NCBI GenBank assembly: GCA_027943335.1
Contig: BSBK01001869.1
Coordinates: forward strand, 1,325,001 to 1,389,000
DNA length: 64,000 bases
Direction of reading: 5' to 3'
From: Chamaecyparis obtusa
Lineage: Eukaryota; Streptophyta; Pinopsida; Cupressales; Cupressaceae
Shown: positions 10,772-23,230 of the stretch, one piece after another
Position numbering within the stretch: the first letter of the stretch is position 1
Layout of the letters: each line of letters begins with the position of its first letter
Position numbers and translations under genes: made by a program
The notes under the pieces: generated by a model
Database searches by the model: none
The model's input: the letters and a program-made list of their open reading frames with translations, nothing else
Told to the model about the DNA's origin: nothing

Positions 10772-12643
10772 TGTTAGAATAACTGAGAGGGGGGTGAATC
10801 AGTTAGATCAGTTATCCTATAGTCCCAAATACAAAGATGTACCTTATCAAATAATTCCAACAAATTATGCAGCTTGATAACATAAAATATCATTATGTCT
10901 ATTCACTTTAACAATTACCAGTAAATAACTAATTGTGATTATTGACCAAATCAATTATGTAGTATGTAAAGTATGATAGAAAAACAATCATCACAAATAA
11001 CACATAACACAATGATTTAACATGGAAACCCTATTAAGGGAAAAACCACCTGGGACCGGTAACCCAAAATAATTCACTCTTCTAAAGTGAGCTCGGTGAA
11101 GAGCCGACCCTGTTAAAGGTTACAAACATACTGTTAAGTGTGACCTAGTTAGAGGATTTATCACTAACAGTTAAATTTTGACCAGCATTCACTATGGGGT
11201 CAACAAGATAACAATGTACATTCTCTAAATGACATAGGGTAGAATATAAGACTGTTAAGCCCACTCAGTTAAGAGATTTTCTGAATCAATGGTTAAACTG
11301 ATACAGTATGATCTGATTCAAATATAACTCAATTGCAGATATTCGGATCTATGCTAAGCCCATACAAATACTCTGATCATTAATCAAATTCACTTCCTTA
11401 ATATTCTTCAACTTACTTTCACTCGGTAAATGGTTCTCTGACACTCGGTTAAATTTGTAGTTCAACTCTTTCAATAACCAGTCTGATCAAGCATGCATGA
11501 ATAAATTATTTATGTGATATCTCTACAATCTTCTTCCTATTGGAATCATTTTCCATTGCACCAAAAGCTTGAATTGTCAATGCCTGATACAAATGCCAAA
11601 TTTAACCCGATCCACAAGAGGCAGTTAAGCCATGTCACGAATCTCCAAGGAGGTGCTGACCACCAAGTCAACAATCTCCCCCTCAGCACTAACTGAGCCT
11701 TCAGCACCCACTAAAGGGAGACTCAAACTCATGACCCAAGGCTCTGATACCAATTGTTGGAATCATTTTCCATTGCACCAAAAGCTCGAACTGTCAATGC
11801 CCAATACAAATGCTAGATTTAACCCGATCCATGGGAGGCGGTTAAGCCATGTCACGAATCTCCAAGGAGGTGCTGACCACCAAGTCAACACTTCCTTTAG
11901 CATGTTTCAACAATGAAACTCATATCTCTTATATAGACAAGTAAACCATTTTCATATCAGCCATTAGATTTTTCCGATTAATCTCCTTCATCCATTTTGC
12001 CTCTTAAACCTTCATCGGCAAATGTGTCATTAACATGTTTCAATCTCATCCTTTATATCCTCTCCAAATTTTGTCAATCATGGATCTCATAACAAACTTA
12101 ATCCTTAATCTTGAAATCATAACAATTTCATCTCATCAAATTTCAGTCAGTTGTTCTTTGCATTTAATGTTTTCATCCATACTCAGTTAATATAGAAATG
12201 TGTTGGTGATAACTAGTTAAACTAGCTCGGTTGATACCATCAATTGGTATACACTACACTGGCTTTGTGTATACAAAAATCTTCAATTATTGACCACATT
12301 GACTTGTTTAATTTCAAATCTCTTCTTCATAATAGATTAATGTAACATGCTCAATTCAATAATATAAAGCCATAAACTCATCAATAAGTTACCCAATGTT
12401 TCCTTACCCTTATCTGTCATATCCATCTTTTTCTTCATGTAGATATCTCAATTCTTCATCTTTTCTTCCTCTAACATATGTTCAGATGTTTGTAACTAAC
12501 CTGATAAGTATTGTCAAGACTAGTTGACATCAATGACAATGTATTGACTGATTTAATCATCTTACATATCATTTCAGTACTCGGTGATCTTGAATCAGTG
12601 TTTATTTAGTTCATTCAGATATTCAATCAGTTTTAGTTCATCA
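10772..12643 (-). repeat. Element A 3' LTR (left copy)
   Basis: Aligns end to end with the right copy at 21685-23195 apart from a 358-bp excess (a 353-bp TRIM plus its duplicated target) near the middle. It is followed immediately by ATCTCTCCCTTT, the complement of a polypurine tract, which fixes the inner boundary. The family signature GAGAGGGGGGTGAATCAG lies 13 bp inside the outer end. Confidence 0.9.
11538..11890 (-). mobile_element. TRIM (terminal-repeat retrotransposon in miniature), 353 bp
   Basis: Two 136-bp direct terminal repeats (11538-11673 and 11755-11890) flank an 81-bp interior. The interior has the complement of a polypurine tract (ATCTCCCCCTCAGC at 11674) at one end and the complement of TGGTATCAGAGC (11741-11752) at the other, so the element lies on the minus strand. 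Direct target duplications CTTCC flank it at 11533-11537 and 11891-11895, and the empty site is visible in the other LTR near 22445. The outer end reads TA for TG. It encodes nothing and must have used proteins in trans. I found no 5S-rRNA-like box, so it does not look like Cassandra. Confidence 0.9.
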
Positions 12644-12655
12644 ATCTCTCCCTTT
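12644..12655 (-). other. Element A polypurine tract
   Basis: Sense AAAGGGAGAGAT lies directly beside the 3' LTR start TGATGAAC. It serves as the plus-strand DNA primer during reverse transcription. Confidence 0.8.
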
Positions 12656-12981
12656 CACATTGATGGCAACAAAAGCAATATGAAAATATGTCAAACACAT
12701 ACCAAACATGTATTCTACAACTATGCAAGTAAATGTTCTAGCTCGGTAAGCATTTAATATGTTTAATCACTACAAAACATAATAGCATTACAGGTGCAGA
12801 CTCTCCCTGCAAATTTGATCTTTTCAGCTCTTAAATTCCCTTTGTTCTCAACAACAAATATTCAATTCTCTCCCTTTCTATGTGTTCTCAGTAACTGATT
12901 TTCCATATTCATTCTCTCTCCCTTTGACAACAATGCCAAAGAAAGTATACAAACAAATAGCTCTGCAGCAGCTAAGTATTT

Positions 12982-15900
12982 TGTAGTACCTCCATAGTTT
13001 GCTTTCAGTTTTTCAGTGCCATACTCTTTTAGACCGCATTGTATGTGTGCAGATCTTATTGTTTCAGTGATTGTTGATGATCCAGATTATGATTATGATT
13101 ATGTTTTAATGTCATATGATCTCATATTTAGATGTTAATGTTATTATGATGCGATGCTTATGTTTCAATTGGATTATGATGTACTTACCCCATACTAGCA
13201 TGTGTATGGTGTTCATTTATATGTATGTACCTATTTTATGTGTATGTATGGTAGAGGGTGGAGGTGTAGTTACTTGCCTTGTCAAGATCCACATGACCGA
13301 TTGTACCCTATCATTGTTTGTTATATATCGTATGTACATGCTTTGTTTTGTGATGACAGGTTTGCAGGTACAGGGCATCGTCTTCCCTGAATTGGCAGGA
13401 GTGAGCGTGCCCATAAATACTTGTCTCAATGGTAAAGAGGGGAGGTAAAAAATAGACCCAAAACCCTATCCTAAAGCCTATTTATCCTAATTTTTGGATA
13501 GGTATCTGTTGACTACCCTACCCGAATATGTCAAGATGATATAGTTCGTGGATCCCTTCTTTGAGTTTGTATGTTTATTTGATGATCTTGATTTATTGTT
13601 GTTTGATTATGTGATTTTTCTATAGTCACGAAAATTAATATTATATTTGGAAAAATAATATTAAATTTATTTCTTATGTTTTTGTATGATTGTTAATTAG
13701 GATATCTGGTTTTAATTAATTAATTATGTGAAAATAGGATTTATATTCTCCATTAGATATTAAATTATTAAATTGCATGATTTAATGATGTTTGGAATAT
13801 TAAATTATTTAATGAGAGTTTATAATAACATGTGCTTTATTGAGTTTGAATGTTATTTGTTTCAAAAAGGAGACAACTTGTCTTTAGGAGACTAAGTTGA
13901 GTTATGCATAAAATATGTATTTTTAATTAATAATTAGTAATTTCTCTCAACATTAAGAGAGGGAGTCTGAATAGGAGATGTCTAATGAGTCATCTACAGT
14001 TTGCATGAATGGTGGAGTTGAATCCCTAATAGGGGGAATCAACATTCATTTGGATTCAATCATGTTGTTGGATTTTTGTGGAGGGAGCTATTGGAGAATT
14101 TTTGGCATTTTTGGATTTCTAGAGCTTTGTGTTTGTGCTTGAGCTTTTGGTGAGGATTTCTTTGGATTTGGAATTGGCTTGGCTTGCATTATTGATCCAG
14201 ATCTGCAAGGCTGAGTTTTCATCTGACAAAATTGCGTGTTTCAAAATTCTATAGGCATTATTTACAATTCTAGCATTGGAATTGAGGTAGGGTTTGAAGA
14301 AACCTCCTTGTAAATTTATCTGTAGAATTTTCAATGTTTTCATATGCTTGTTCCAATTTACTACTAAATCTGTATTTAGTTATGCTTTCAATTTGGGGGT
14401 TTAGAGAACCCATAGATTTGTTATTTCATAATTTTATATATACTTGGCATAGTAGGGATATGTTGTCAAAATTTTGAGAGAAAATTCATCCTAGATCACT
14501 TAGAAAACCAAAAATTAATCTAGCTATAGTTTATAATATTGAGTTGTTGAAATTAATTAATGGGCTTTTGAGGAAATCCAATTTGAGTTGAAAAACATCA
14601 TTCTGGAAAAAAAATAATCTCTGTTAAAAAAATACCACAGTAAAAAAAAATGCTTGCAAATAGAAGAGATTTACTATAGTAAATGGAAATTGGGGAAAAG
14701 AAACTATAGGAGAAAATACAAGATAGGAAAAAGACAAATTTCCTTGTGTTGTGTAAAAATAGCATATATTTCCTTTTCTGGTAAATTTACTACAGGCTCT
14801 GTTATTTCTGTTTTCAGAAACAGTGCCATTCAAAAAAATGTATAGAAATAAATATTTCCTAAACAGTACTAAAATATAAATATATGTATTCAAAAAAAAA
14901 ACTAATACTAAATATCTTTCATTGTATTGCTTTTGAAAAAAGCATGCACCAAAAATTGTTGTGTATAAAAATTATCATAAAAAAAATATATAAAAAAATC
15001 TACAACAAATTTTGATGAAATTAAAAATATATTATTAAAAGGAAAAAGTGCTTGGAATTTATAGGGGCGGGAACCACCTATCCCCTACCCCCCTCCTTAC
15101 ATGTATAGTGCGCAGGGTATGCATGGGGTACCATGTGTAGACCTGGTACTACACACTGCTTTCCATGCATAATACTAGGTCTGTGCACGGTCTACCGTGA
15201 CAGCCTGTTATGGGGACCTGTGCGGTGGCAGGGAATGTTCCCCCACTTGTAATATGTTAATGCGTGGATTTCGGTTTAAAACGTTACTTTATTTCATACA
15301 TAATTTTTTTTTTTAATAAATTCGGTGTAAGTGATTTTGTTAATAGTTTTTAATTGTATTAATATTGTTTATTGATTATTAAAATATATTTTTTAAAAAA
15401 ATTATTAATATTTCTTAATAATATTTGTAATTTTTATTAATGGTTATTATGAATGATAATTTTCATTAATAAATTTTAACAAGTATTTATCAATATTTTA
15501 TAATAAATATTATTCATTAATTATTATTGTTAGTGATAGTTTCCAGCTAACATTGGCAAATTTTGTATGAGCAATTTTATTCAATATTGGTTTTTTTTAG
15601 TATTGTTGGATTAATTAGAACTTTGCGCAAAAATTTATCTATTGTTTCCTTATATTATAAGACTAGTGAATTTTCGTGTACTTAATGTGTAACTAAACCT
15701 AATGGGCCTTAGATTAGGTTTAACCAAATTATTTTGGATTTGAAATATTTATTTGTTTTAACTTAGGTATGAAGTGTAAAATGTGTTGTAACCTGTGTGT
15801 TCAAATTGGATTTCAATTTAATATCGATCCATATGAGTTGTTTTATATTTGTACATGCATCTTTTTATAGTAAAATTGGTTGTTTTATTCAATATGGTTT

Positions 15901-17253
15901 TATCTTTCCTGGTTGTTGGGTTTATCAATTTTATGGGTGCTAGATGACCTAGGAAAGACAAAGGCTTGGGAATTGTCTTATATGTTCATGCTATTGCTTA
16001 TGTTTTGTGTGAGTGTGTATTTTTTACATCCCATTTGACCTTATAGGCTTATGTTGTACTATGTGTTCAGTGAATATGTTTATCTAGTCAATCATGGTTT
16101 CTATGATGATTCTAGATGTGTGACTATCTGATTTTATCTATATTTGATCTAGGAGAGATCTATGAGCCTAGAGTATTTTACCTAGATATGTGTTAGGAGG
16201 TGGTTTGGAACAAGCGCTAGGGCCCACAAGTGGCTGCTAGGATCACTTATTGTAAGTATCTGTAATCAAGTGATAACCTAATAAAATTAAGGGGAAATAT
16301 ATGAACCTAATAAGATAAGTTCCTCGCCCATGCTTGAGTGCTAGTACAGACTAAGATGGGAATGGAGATGATGTTGGCTGCCTTGAGAGGTGTGTCTAAC
16401 ATAGTTAATGGCTTCATTTGTACGAGAAGTCATTGATCCGTGTATGGTCACTTGAGTGTCGGGATCCAAAGTGATTGCTAGGATGAGACTCAAGGGTTAG
16501 ACGTACATGATGACACCTACCTATGCATAGTCTAGTTATTCTACGTGTGTCGGATGCCTCTGGATTTAGTGAGTCTTACCTATTACTTTCTTATGTTTAC
16601 CTTGAGTTAAAAATCATTTAGGCTTCCTTTGCCTAGTAGTGTATCTTGATTTGGTTTGATTATCTGAGTGGGGTCTGATGTTATCTCCTCAGCACGGTGG
16701 GGTAGACCTTTGTGGTTCTACACGGACAGGTGGTAGTGATTCTTTACCATTTGAGATTCGATGTCCTGGTGCCAGTGCTTGATGGTGTCTTTGCAGTTGG
16801 ATTCCTTATGTTACTTCATCTTTGTATTTCATTACTTATATTCTTTTATTGTAAATCTTGTATTAGATTATCACATGTGATACCTAACCTAGATATTGTA
16901 ATTTAGATGTTAGAGTGATTGTTGCATACCCTGCGACATGTGCAGTGGATGTATGTTTATTAGGATTCATAGATGTTCATGGAATGTAATTATTATGATG
17001 TAAATGTTGAATTTAATTTATGGAATCTTTTGTTGATGTTAGTTCTGGTTGTATTTTGTTCTTAAGTAATTCTATGTCATGGGACCCTTGAGTCTTGTAA
17101 TTTGTATTGGATGTTGTATCAATGTGAGTAAATGGTAATTGCTTCTGCACTATTGTTTTCTTGTATGTTAACTTTAGGAAAAAAAAATTGTTCACCAAAC
17201 TTAGTAGCATGTTTTAGGTTAAATTCTCTTGGCTTCCTTGGCGGGGTGTTACA
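12982..17253. mobile_element. Probable 4.27-kb solo LTR (Gypsy-type) inserted in element A
   Basis: The segment starts TGTAGTACCTCC and ends GGGGTGTTACA, with TATTT directly duplicated at 12977-12981 and 17254-17258. The ends are imperfect inverted repeats (TGTAgtACC against TGTAacACC). In minus orientation it would begin TGTAACACCCCGCC, typical of many plant Gypsy LTRs. I find no gag-pol motif, no PBS and no internal pair of direct repeats, so a giant solo LTR left by LTR-LTR recombination fits best. A large non-autonomous element is the alternative. Short open frames inside have no recognisable domain. A GC-rich block at 15061-15250 stands out from the AT-rich rest. Confidence 0.75.
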
Positions 17254-17280
17254 TATTTCTCTATTTTTTAGTTCATATCA

Positions 17281-18386
17281 TGTACCTTCAGTGTACAAAT
17301 AAATAAATTTTTGTTCTAGCTTCTACAATCTTTCACAACCTTAGACAAAATCCAAAGTGTGAGCTATGTGCATCAACATCAATGATCTTTTGATAAGTGT
17401 AGGTTGATGCAACCTCCAGATCACTTCACTAACTGGTAGACTGGGGACGGACCCCAAGTCTAGTTCTCAAATATTCAAATGTGTCCTTCGGTAATGGTTA
17501 GTTAAGATGTTAGCAAGTTTTTCCTTAGATGTTACAAATTCCAGTTGTACTTGCTTCTTTTGAACTTTTTCTCTTAAGTAGTGATACTTAATAGATATAT
17601 GCTTTGTCTTCGAATGCATCATAGGATTCTTAAAAATATTTATAGCACTGGTGTTGTCACAATATATAATCACCAGGTCAGTGATTACCTCATTCATTCC
17701 TTCCAACACTTGTCTGACCAAAGCTATATTTGAACAATTTGCAGCAATAGAAACATACTCTGCTTCAATAGTGAACTGAGAAATGCATGCTTGTTTTTTG
17801 CTAATCCAAGTCACAAGCCTTTCCCCTTAAAAGAATGCTCCATCGGTTGGGCTCTTCTAGTCATCTATGTTTCTAGCCCAATCTGCATCGGTGTAAACTT
17901 TCAATTCAAATTTGCCTTCCAATGTGTACCATAATCCACAATCCTCTATTTTCTTCAGGTATCTCAAGATTCTCTTTATAGCAACCATATGTGAATCTTT
18001 AGGATTGGTAGAAAATATTGCCACAATCCCCACTGCATGTGCAATATCAGGCCTATTGTGTACATCATACATCAGTTTACCAATCATAGATCGGTATAGA
18101 GTTTGATTTACCTTGGTAGATTCATCATCCTTTGTCAATTTATAGTCGGTTACCATCGGTGTTCCCACAAGTTTAACATCTTCCATGCCAAAAGTTTTTA
18201 ATACTTCTTTAATGTATTTTGATTGTGTGATGAAAATCCCATCTTTCTATTGTATAATCTACAAACCTAGAAAGAATTTAATCTCTCCAAACATAGACAT
18301 CTCAAATTCCTTTCTCATTTCATCAACAAAAGATTTTCAAATCTGATCTTGTCCACCAAAGATTATATCATCAACAAATATTACAG
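17281..18386 (-). pseudogene. Element A RNase H region and 3' end of pol (degenerate)
   Basis: Two open pieces (17467-17814 and 17857-18186) carry copia RNase H signatures: VYTDADWARN, DNTSAINIFKNP and [18 protein letters not shown]. The upstream piece includes the RT thumb region with GTPMVTDYKL and RPDIAHAVGI. The RT active-site stretch FVDDIIFGG can be read near 18350-18385. This part would remove the RNA strand and complete cDNA synthesis. Stops separate the pieces and the frame shifts near 18390, so no polyprotein can be made. Confidence 0.85.
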
Positions 18387-18389
18387 CAA

Positions 18390-19076
18390 TCAAAATGTTA
18401 TATCAGAATCTCCTTTCATGTACATATTACTATTTTCACTAGTTCTTACAAAGCCAATAATGATAAGATAAGCATGTGATCTTTCATACCATGCCCTTGG
18501 TGCTTGCTCCAGTCCATATAATTTTTTGTGCAGTCTACATACCATGTCTTTTTGATTCAGATCAACAAACCCTTCAGGTTGTTCTATGTAGACCTCCTCC
18601 TCAAGAATTCCATTTAGAAATGTTGATTTCACATCCATTTGATAGACCTTAAATCCCTTATGTGCAGCATAGGCAAGCAATATTTGAACTCCTTCCAATC
18701 TAGCAATAGGTGAAAAGGTTTCACCATAATCAATATCTTTTTCTTGTGCATATCCTTTGCAAAGTCTTGCCTTATTCCTTGTAACTTCTCCATTCTCATT
18801 CATCTTATTCCTAATAATCCACTTAGTAGCGATAATATTTTTATCTTTCGGTCTAGGCACTAAGGTCCATGTTTTATTCTTTTTAATTTGTTCAATCTCC
18901 TCATTCATAGCATTTATCCATTCCTCATTTGCAAGAGCATCCCTAACAGTCTTTGGTTCAAACTCACAAACTAAGCATGTGTTATGTCTTAACTTACTTT
19001 GAGTCAACATGCCATCTTTCTTATCTCTAATGATTTGGTTCTCAGGATGGTGTCTTCTAACAAATCTTACTAGCAC
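18390..19076 (-). pseudogene. Element A reverse transcriptase N-terminal half
   Basis: A 228-residue open piece with the copia RT landmarks [62 protein letters not shown] and [13 protein letters not shown]. The first catalytic aspartate (MDVK) is present; FVDD follows just beyond the frameshift near 18390. The family's usual [11 protein letters not shown] appears here with a residue missing, and Y is read as S in WYERSHAYL, both signs of decay. Confidence 0.9.
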
Positions 19077-19199
19077 TTGATCTCTCCTTTGTTCTTCATT
19101 TTGTTTAGGTACAATTTATTTCTCGGGAGCTTCTTCCTGATTCTCAGTTTCCATTTGCTGATTCTCGATAGCATTTTCTTGATGCTTAGTAGACTCATC

Positions 19200-20350
19200 C
19201 TACAGCTTTAGTAGATACTCAGGATCTTCAACATAAGTGAACCTACCATAGTCTTTAGGCTCCTTCATGCTTTCTACATCATTCTTATCAGTAAACTCGT
19301 CACCTTTTACATTAGCACTTTCTATCATCTTATTAGTAACTTTGTTTAGACATTTATAAGCTTTACTCTTAGAAGAATATCCTAAGAATATTCCTTCATC
19401 ACATTTAGAGTCAAATTTTCCATTCCTATCATCTTTCATAATATAACACTTGCTACCAAAAATTATGAAATAACTTACACTCGATGTGTATCCAAACCAT
19501 AACTCATAGGGTGTCTTGTTTGTGTCTTTCTTTGGTTGAACTCAATTCAAGACATATACAGCCATGCTAACTACCTCTCTCTAGTATATTTGTGCAACAT
19601 TATTCTCTATCATCAATGTTCTAGCACAATCAATAATAGATCTATTTCTCCTTTCAGTAATTCCATTCTCCTGTGGTGTTATAGGTGCAGAAACCTACCT
19701 TTTTATACCATGCTCATTACAAAATTTAGTGAATTCATCAGAAACAAACTCACCTCCTCTATCAAACCTTAAGCATTTCAATTATTTTCTAGTTTCTTTT
19801 TCTACTTTAGCCTTATACCATTTAAACAGTTTGAATGCCTCATATTTTTCTTTCAAGAACATAATTGTCATCAATCTAGTATAGTCATCAAAAAACAAAA
19901 TAAAGTATATATCTCTATAGTATCTTTGAGTTCTCATGGGACCACATAAGTCAGTGTGAACCAACTCCAAAATTCCTTTAGATGAGTAGTCCTTACTTTT
20001 AAAACTAGATTATGTCATCTTTCCTTTTTGACATTGATGGCACATAACATGATCAAGTTTGGTTAGACTAGGAAATCCTCTAACTTTTCTCTTTTCACTA
20101 ATCTTAATCATGTTATCAAAATTTACATGAAATAACCTCTTATTCCATAGCCATGCATCTTCATTTTCCACCAGTAAACAAGAAGTCTCAGCATTGTCAA
20201 GATAAAATAAGTTACCTTTTTATTGTCCTCCTGTTCTGAAAAGCTTTCCATTTTCATCATAGATCTTTACCTTCTTTCTTTCAAATGCCACTCGGTGACC
20301 TAAGTTATTAAGCTATGCCACACTCAAAAAATTTTAATTCAGTCCTTTTA
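19200..20350 (-). pseudogene. Element A integrase region (broken)
   Basis: The integrase core starts ELVHTDLCGPMRTQ (19782-19970) with FFDDYTRLM. The second catalytic aspartate and its context, LRFDRGGEF, follow in another frame near 19760. The C-terminal copia block KFDSKCDEGIFLGYS lies at 19200-19439. The zinc-binding GAG-pre-integrase segment lies upstream, toward 20300. At least two frame changes and several stops interrupt it. Confidence 0.8.
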
Positions 20351-20351
20351 C

Positions 20352-20690
20352 CTAGTATGCATTATCACATCTAATTCTATCATTCAACAGAATAGATCCT
20401 TTTCCTTTAACCATGCAAGGTATGTCATTTCCCATTTTTACTAATCCTCCATTATAGTACTCAAGATGATCAAACTTATCTTCATCACCAGTCATGTGAT
20501 GTGTATAGCTACTATCAATGATCCAAGTATCATTTTTACTAACTTTAGAAATGAGTGTTGTTTCTACATACCTTTCCTCCTCTTCAGAATCATCTTTCAT
20601 TGCAATAAACACTACCTCTATATCATCATCAGTGTCAGTGTCAGTGTCATCTTCTTCAACAAGATAGAATGCCTTTTTTCCCTTATCTTT
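20352..20690 (-). pseudogene. Element A aspartic protease
   Basis: Reads TWIIDSSYTHHMTGDEDKF followed by GKGSILLND. Copia proteases normally have DSG at the catalytic triplet; here it is DSS, so the enzyme was probably inactive even without the flanking stops. It is preceded by an acidic linker (DTDTDTDDD-like) between gag and protease. Confidence 0.8.
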
Positions 20691-20696
20691 GTGATC

Positions 20697-21640
20697 TCAG
20701 TTGTCACTTTTGTTGTTTTGGTAACCTTTATTTTTCCTTCTTCCATAGCTTCCATCACCATATCGGTCTCTATCTTTATCTTCCTCTTTCATGTTGGGAC
20801 ATCTAGCAGCAATATGGCCAACTTCTTTACAATTAAAACAAGCTAAAGGTAACTTTCCCTTATATCTATCTTTACCTTTATGTAGTCTCTGAGCCATAAG
20901 AGCTTCAAGTTCATCAAGCTCATCATCAGTATTACTATCACTTTCATTCCTTATATTGTGCTTACTGCTAGATTTACCAATCTTCAGAGAAGACATAAAA
21001 GCAGACTCAACACTTGGTACCACACTATTATCAAAATTGTTCAGCTCAAAAGTTGTTAATTTTCCAATCTGACTATCAAGAGTAAGAGTGCTACCATGTA
21101 TAGACCTCATTTCATGAATAGAAGATATTCTAATTGCATAAGTAGGAAACAAGTTTCTTAGTATCTTACTTACCACTGTATCTTCAGAAATGATACCACC
21201 AACTCCTCGAATAGTATTGACTACCTCTTTGATTCAATTTTTGTACTGTGTGATATTTTCTCCTTCCTTCATTTTCATGTCATCAAATCTGCCTCTCAAG
21301 CTTTCAGCTCTAGCTCTCATCACATTTGCATCACCACCATAAACTAGATTTTATCCCACATTTTCTTTTTTGTAGTGCAATCCTTGACATCCTCAAATTT
21401 AGCATCAGATAGAGTAGCAGCAATCTCTATCATAGTAATATTATGTTCATGTCGATCTCTCAACTGATCAAGAGTCAAAGGACCAACCTTTAGTTGTATG
21501 TAGCCATTTTTAAGTAAAGGTATAGCAGATTCCCCAATTCTAGATATATGAAGTCTCATCCAACTTTTCCATGTAGTAAAGTTTTCCTTGTTCAACTTTG
21601 GCACTTCCCTCTTATACATCATGTAATCTTTCTGCTAAAG
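20697..21640 (-). pseudogene. Element A gag with zinc knuckle (broken)
   Basis: The N-terminal part (21622-21344) starts MYKREVPKLNKENFTTWKSW, the usual copia gag opening, and continues to TKKKMWDKI. The C-terminal part (21176-20697) contains ELEALMAQRLHKGKDRYKG and the CCHC knuckle CFNCKEVGHIAARC. Gag forms the virus-like particle and the knuckle binds RNA. The middle (about 21177-21343) has lost its frame. Confidence 0.85.
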
Positions 21641-21670
21641 TCCTTAAACTTTGTTACAAGAAACCAATAC

Positions 21671-21682
21671 GCTCTGATACCA
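21671..21682 (-). other. Element A primer-binding site
   Basis: Sense TGGTATCAGAGC, complementary to the 3' end of plant initiator methionine tRNA, two bases from the 5' LTR. It fixes the element's orientation. Confidence 0.95.
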
Positions 21683-21684
21683 AT

Positions 21685-23195
21685 TGTTAAAATAATTGAG
21701 AGGGGGGGTGAATTAGTTAGATCAGTTATCCTACAGTCCCAAATTCAAATATGTACCTTATCAAATGATTCCAACAAATTATGCAGCTCGGTAACATAAA
21801 ATATCAATCTATCTGTTCGCTTTACTGATTACCAGTAAATAAATAATTGTGATTACCGACCAAATCAATTATGCAGTATGTAAAATATGATAGAAAAACA
21901 ATCATCACAAATAACACATAACACAATGATTTAACATGGAAACCTTGTTAAGGGAAAAACCACTTGGGACTGGTAACCTAAAATAATTCACTCTTCTAAA
22001 GTGAGTTCGGTGAAGAGCCAACCCTATTAAAGGTTACAAACACACCATTAAGTGTGACCTAGTTAGAGGATTTATCACTAATATTTAACTTTTTACCAGC
22101 ATTCACTATGGGGTCAACAAGATAACAATGTACATTCTCTGAATGACATAGGGCAAAATATAAGACTATTAAGTTCACTCAGTTAAGAGATTTTCTGAAT
22201 CAATGGTTAAACTGATACAGTATGATCTGATTCAAATACAACTCAATTGCATATATTTAGATCTATGCTAAGCCCATACAAATCCTCTGGTCATTAATCA
22301 AATTCACTTCCTTAATATTCTTCAACTTACTTTCACTCGGTAAATGATTCTCTGACGCTCAGTTAAATCTGTAGTTCAGTTCTTTCAATAACCAATCTGA
22401 TTAGGCATGCATGAATCAAGTCTTCACGTGATATCTCTGTAGTCTTCTTCCTCTGGCATGTTTCAACAATGAAACTCATATCTCTTATATAGACAAGTAA
22501 ACTATTTTCATATCATCCATTAGATTTTGTCACTTAATCTCCTTCATCCATTTTGCCTCTTAAACCTTGATCGGTAAATGTGTCATTAATACATTTCAAT
22601 CTCATCCTTTAGATCCTCTCCAAATTTTGCTAGTCATGGATCTCATAAAAAACTTAATCCTTAATCTTGAAATCATAACAATTCCTACTCATCAAATTTT
22701 AGTTGGTTGTTCTTTGCATTTAATGTTTCATCCATAATTAATATAGAAATTCATCAGTGATAACTAGTTAAACTTGCTCGGTTGATACTATCAGTCGGTA
22801 TACACTGCACTGGCTCCATGTATACAGAAATCTTCAATTACAGACCACACTAACTTGTTCAATTTCAAATCTCTTCTTCATAATAGATTAATGTAACATG
22901 CTCAAGTCAACAATATAAAGCCATAGACTCATCAATAAGTTACCCGATGTTTACCTTATCCTTATCTATCATATCCATCTTTTTCTCCATGTAGATATCT
23001 CAATTCTTCATCTTTTCTTCCTCTAACAGATGTTCAAATGTTTGTAACTAACATGATAAGTATTTTCAAGACTAGTTGACATCAATGACAACATATTGAC
23101 TGATTTAATCATCTTACATATCATTTTAGTACTCGATGATCTCTAATCACTATTTCTTCAATTCATTCAGATATTCAATCAGTTGTAATTCATCA
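21685..23195 (-). repeat. Element A 5' LTR (right copy)
   Basis: 1511 bp, aligned with 10772-12643 and lacking the TRIM; it shows the empty site near 22440-22455. It begins beside the PBS and ends TTCATCA before the target duplicate CAATG. The internal sequence AACATGGAAACC(T/C)TGTTAAGGGAAAAACCAC is shared with element B's LTRs. Confidence 0.9.
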
Positions 23196-23230
23196 CAATG
23201 TTGGTTTTAAGTAAAATATAAATATTTACT

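Larger units (their letters stand above)
10772..23195 (-). mobile_element. Ty1/copia LTR retrotransposon A with two nested insertions
   Basis: Bounded by LTRs starting TGTTAGAATAACTG (left) and TGTTAAAATAATTG (right) and ending in TCATCA. It is flanked by CAGTG (10767-10771) and CAATG (23196-23200), a one-mismatch 5-bp target duplication. Internal order on the minus strand is PBS, gag, protease, integrase, RT, RNase H and polypurine tract, as in copia. Without the nested TRIM and the 4.27-kb solo LTR the element is about 7.8 kb. Its coding part is broken by frameshifts and stops. It is the same family as element B at 25186-43777. Confidence 0.9.

Noticed and set aside
11538..11890. Cassandra-type TRIM with 5S promoter
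   Set aside because: I could not find the 5S internal-promoter blocks in the terminal repeats.
13116..13448. Cys/Met/Val-rich 110-residue open frame on the + strand
   Set aside because: Lies inside the 4.27-kb LTR-like insertion; an overlapping frame on each strand is also open, and no domain is visible.
17857..19439. Intact copia polyprotein in element A
   Set aside because: The pieces lie in different frames and are separated by stops; annotated as pseudogene parts.
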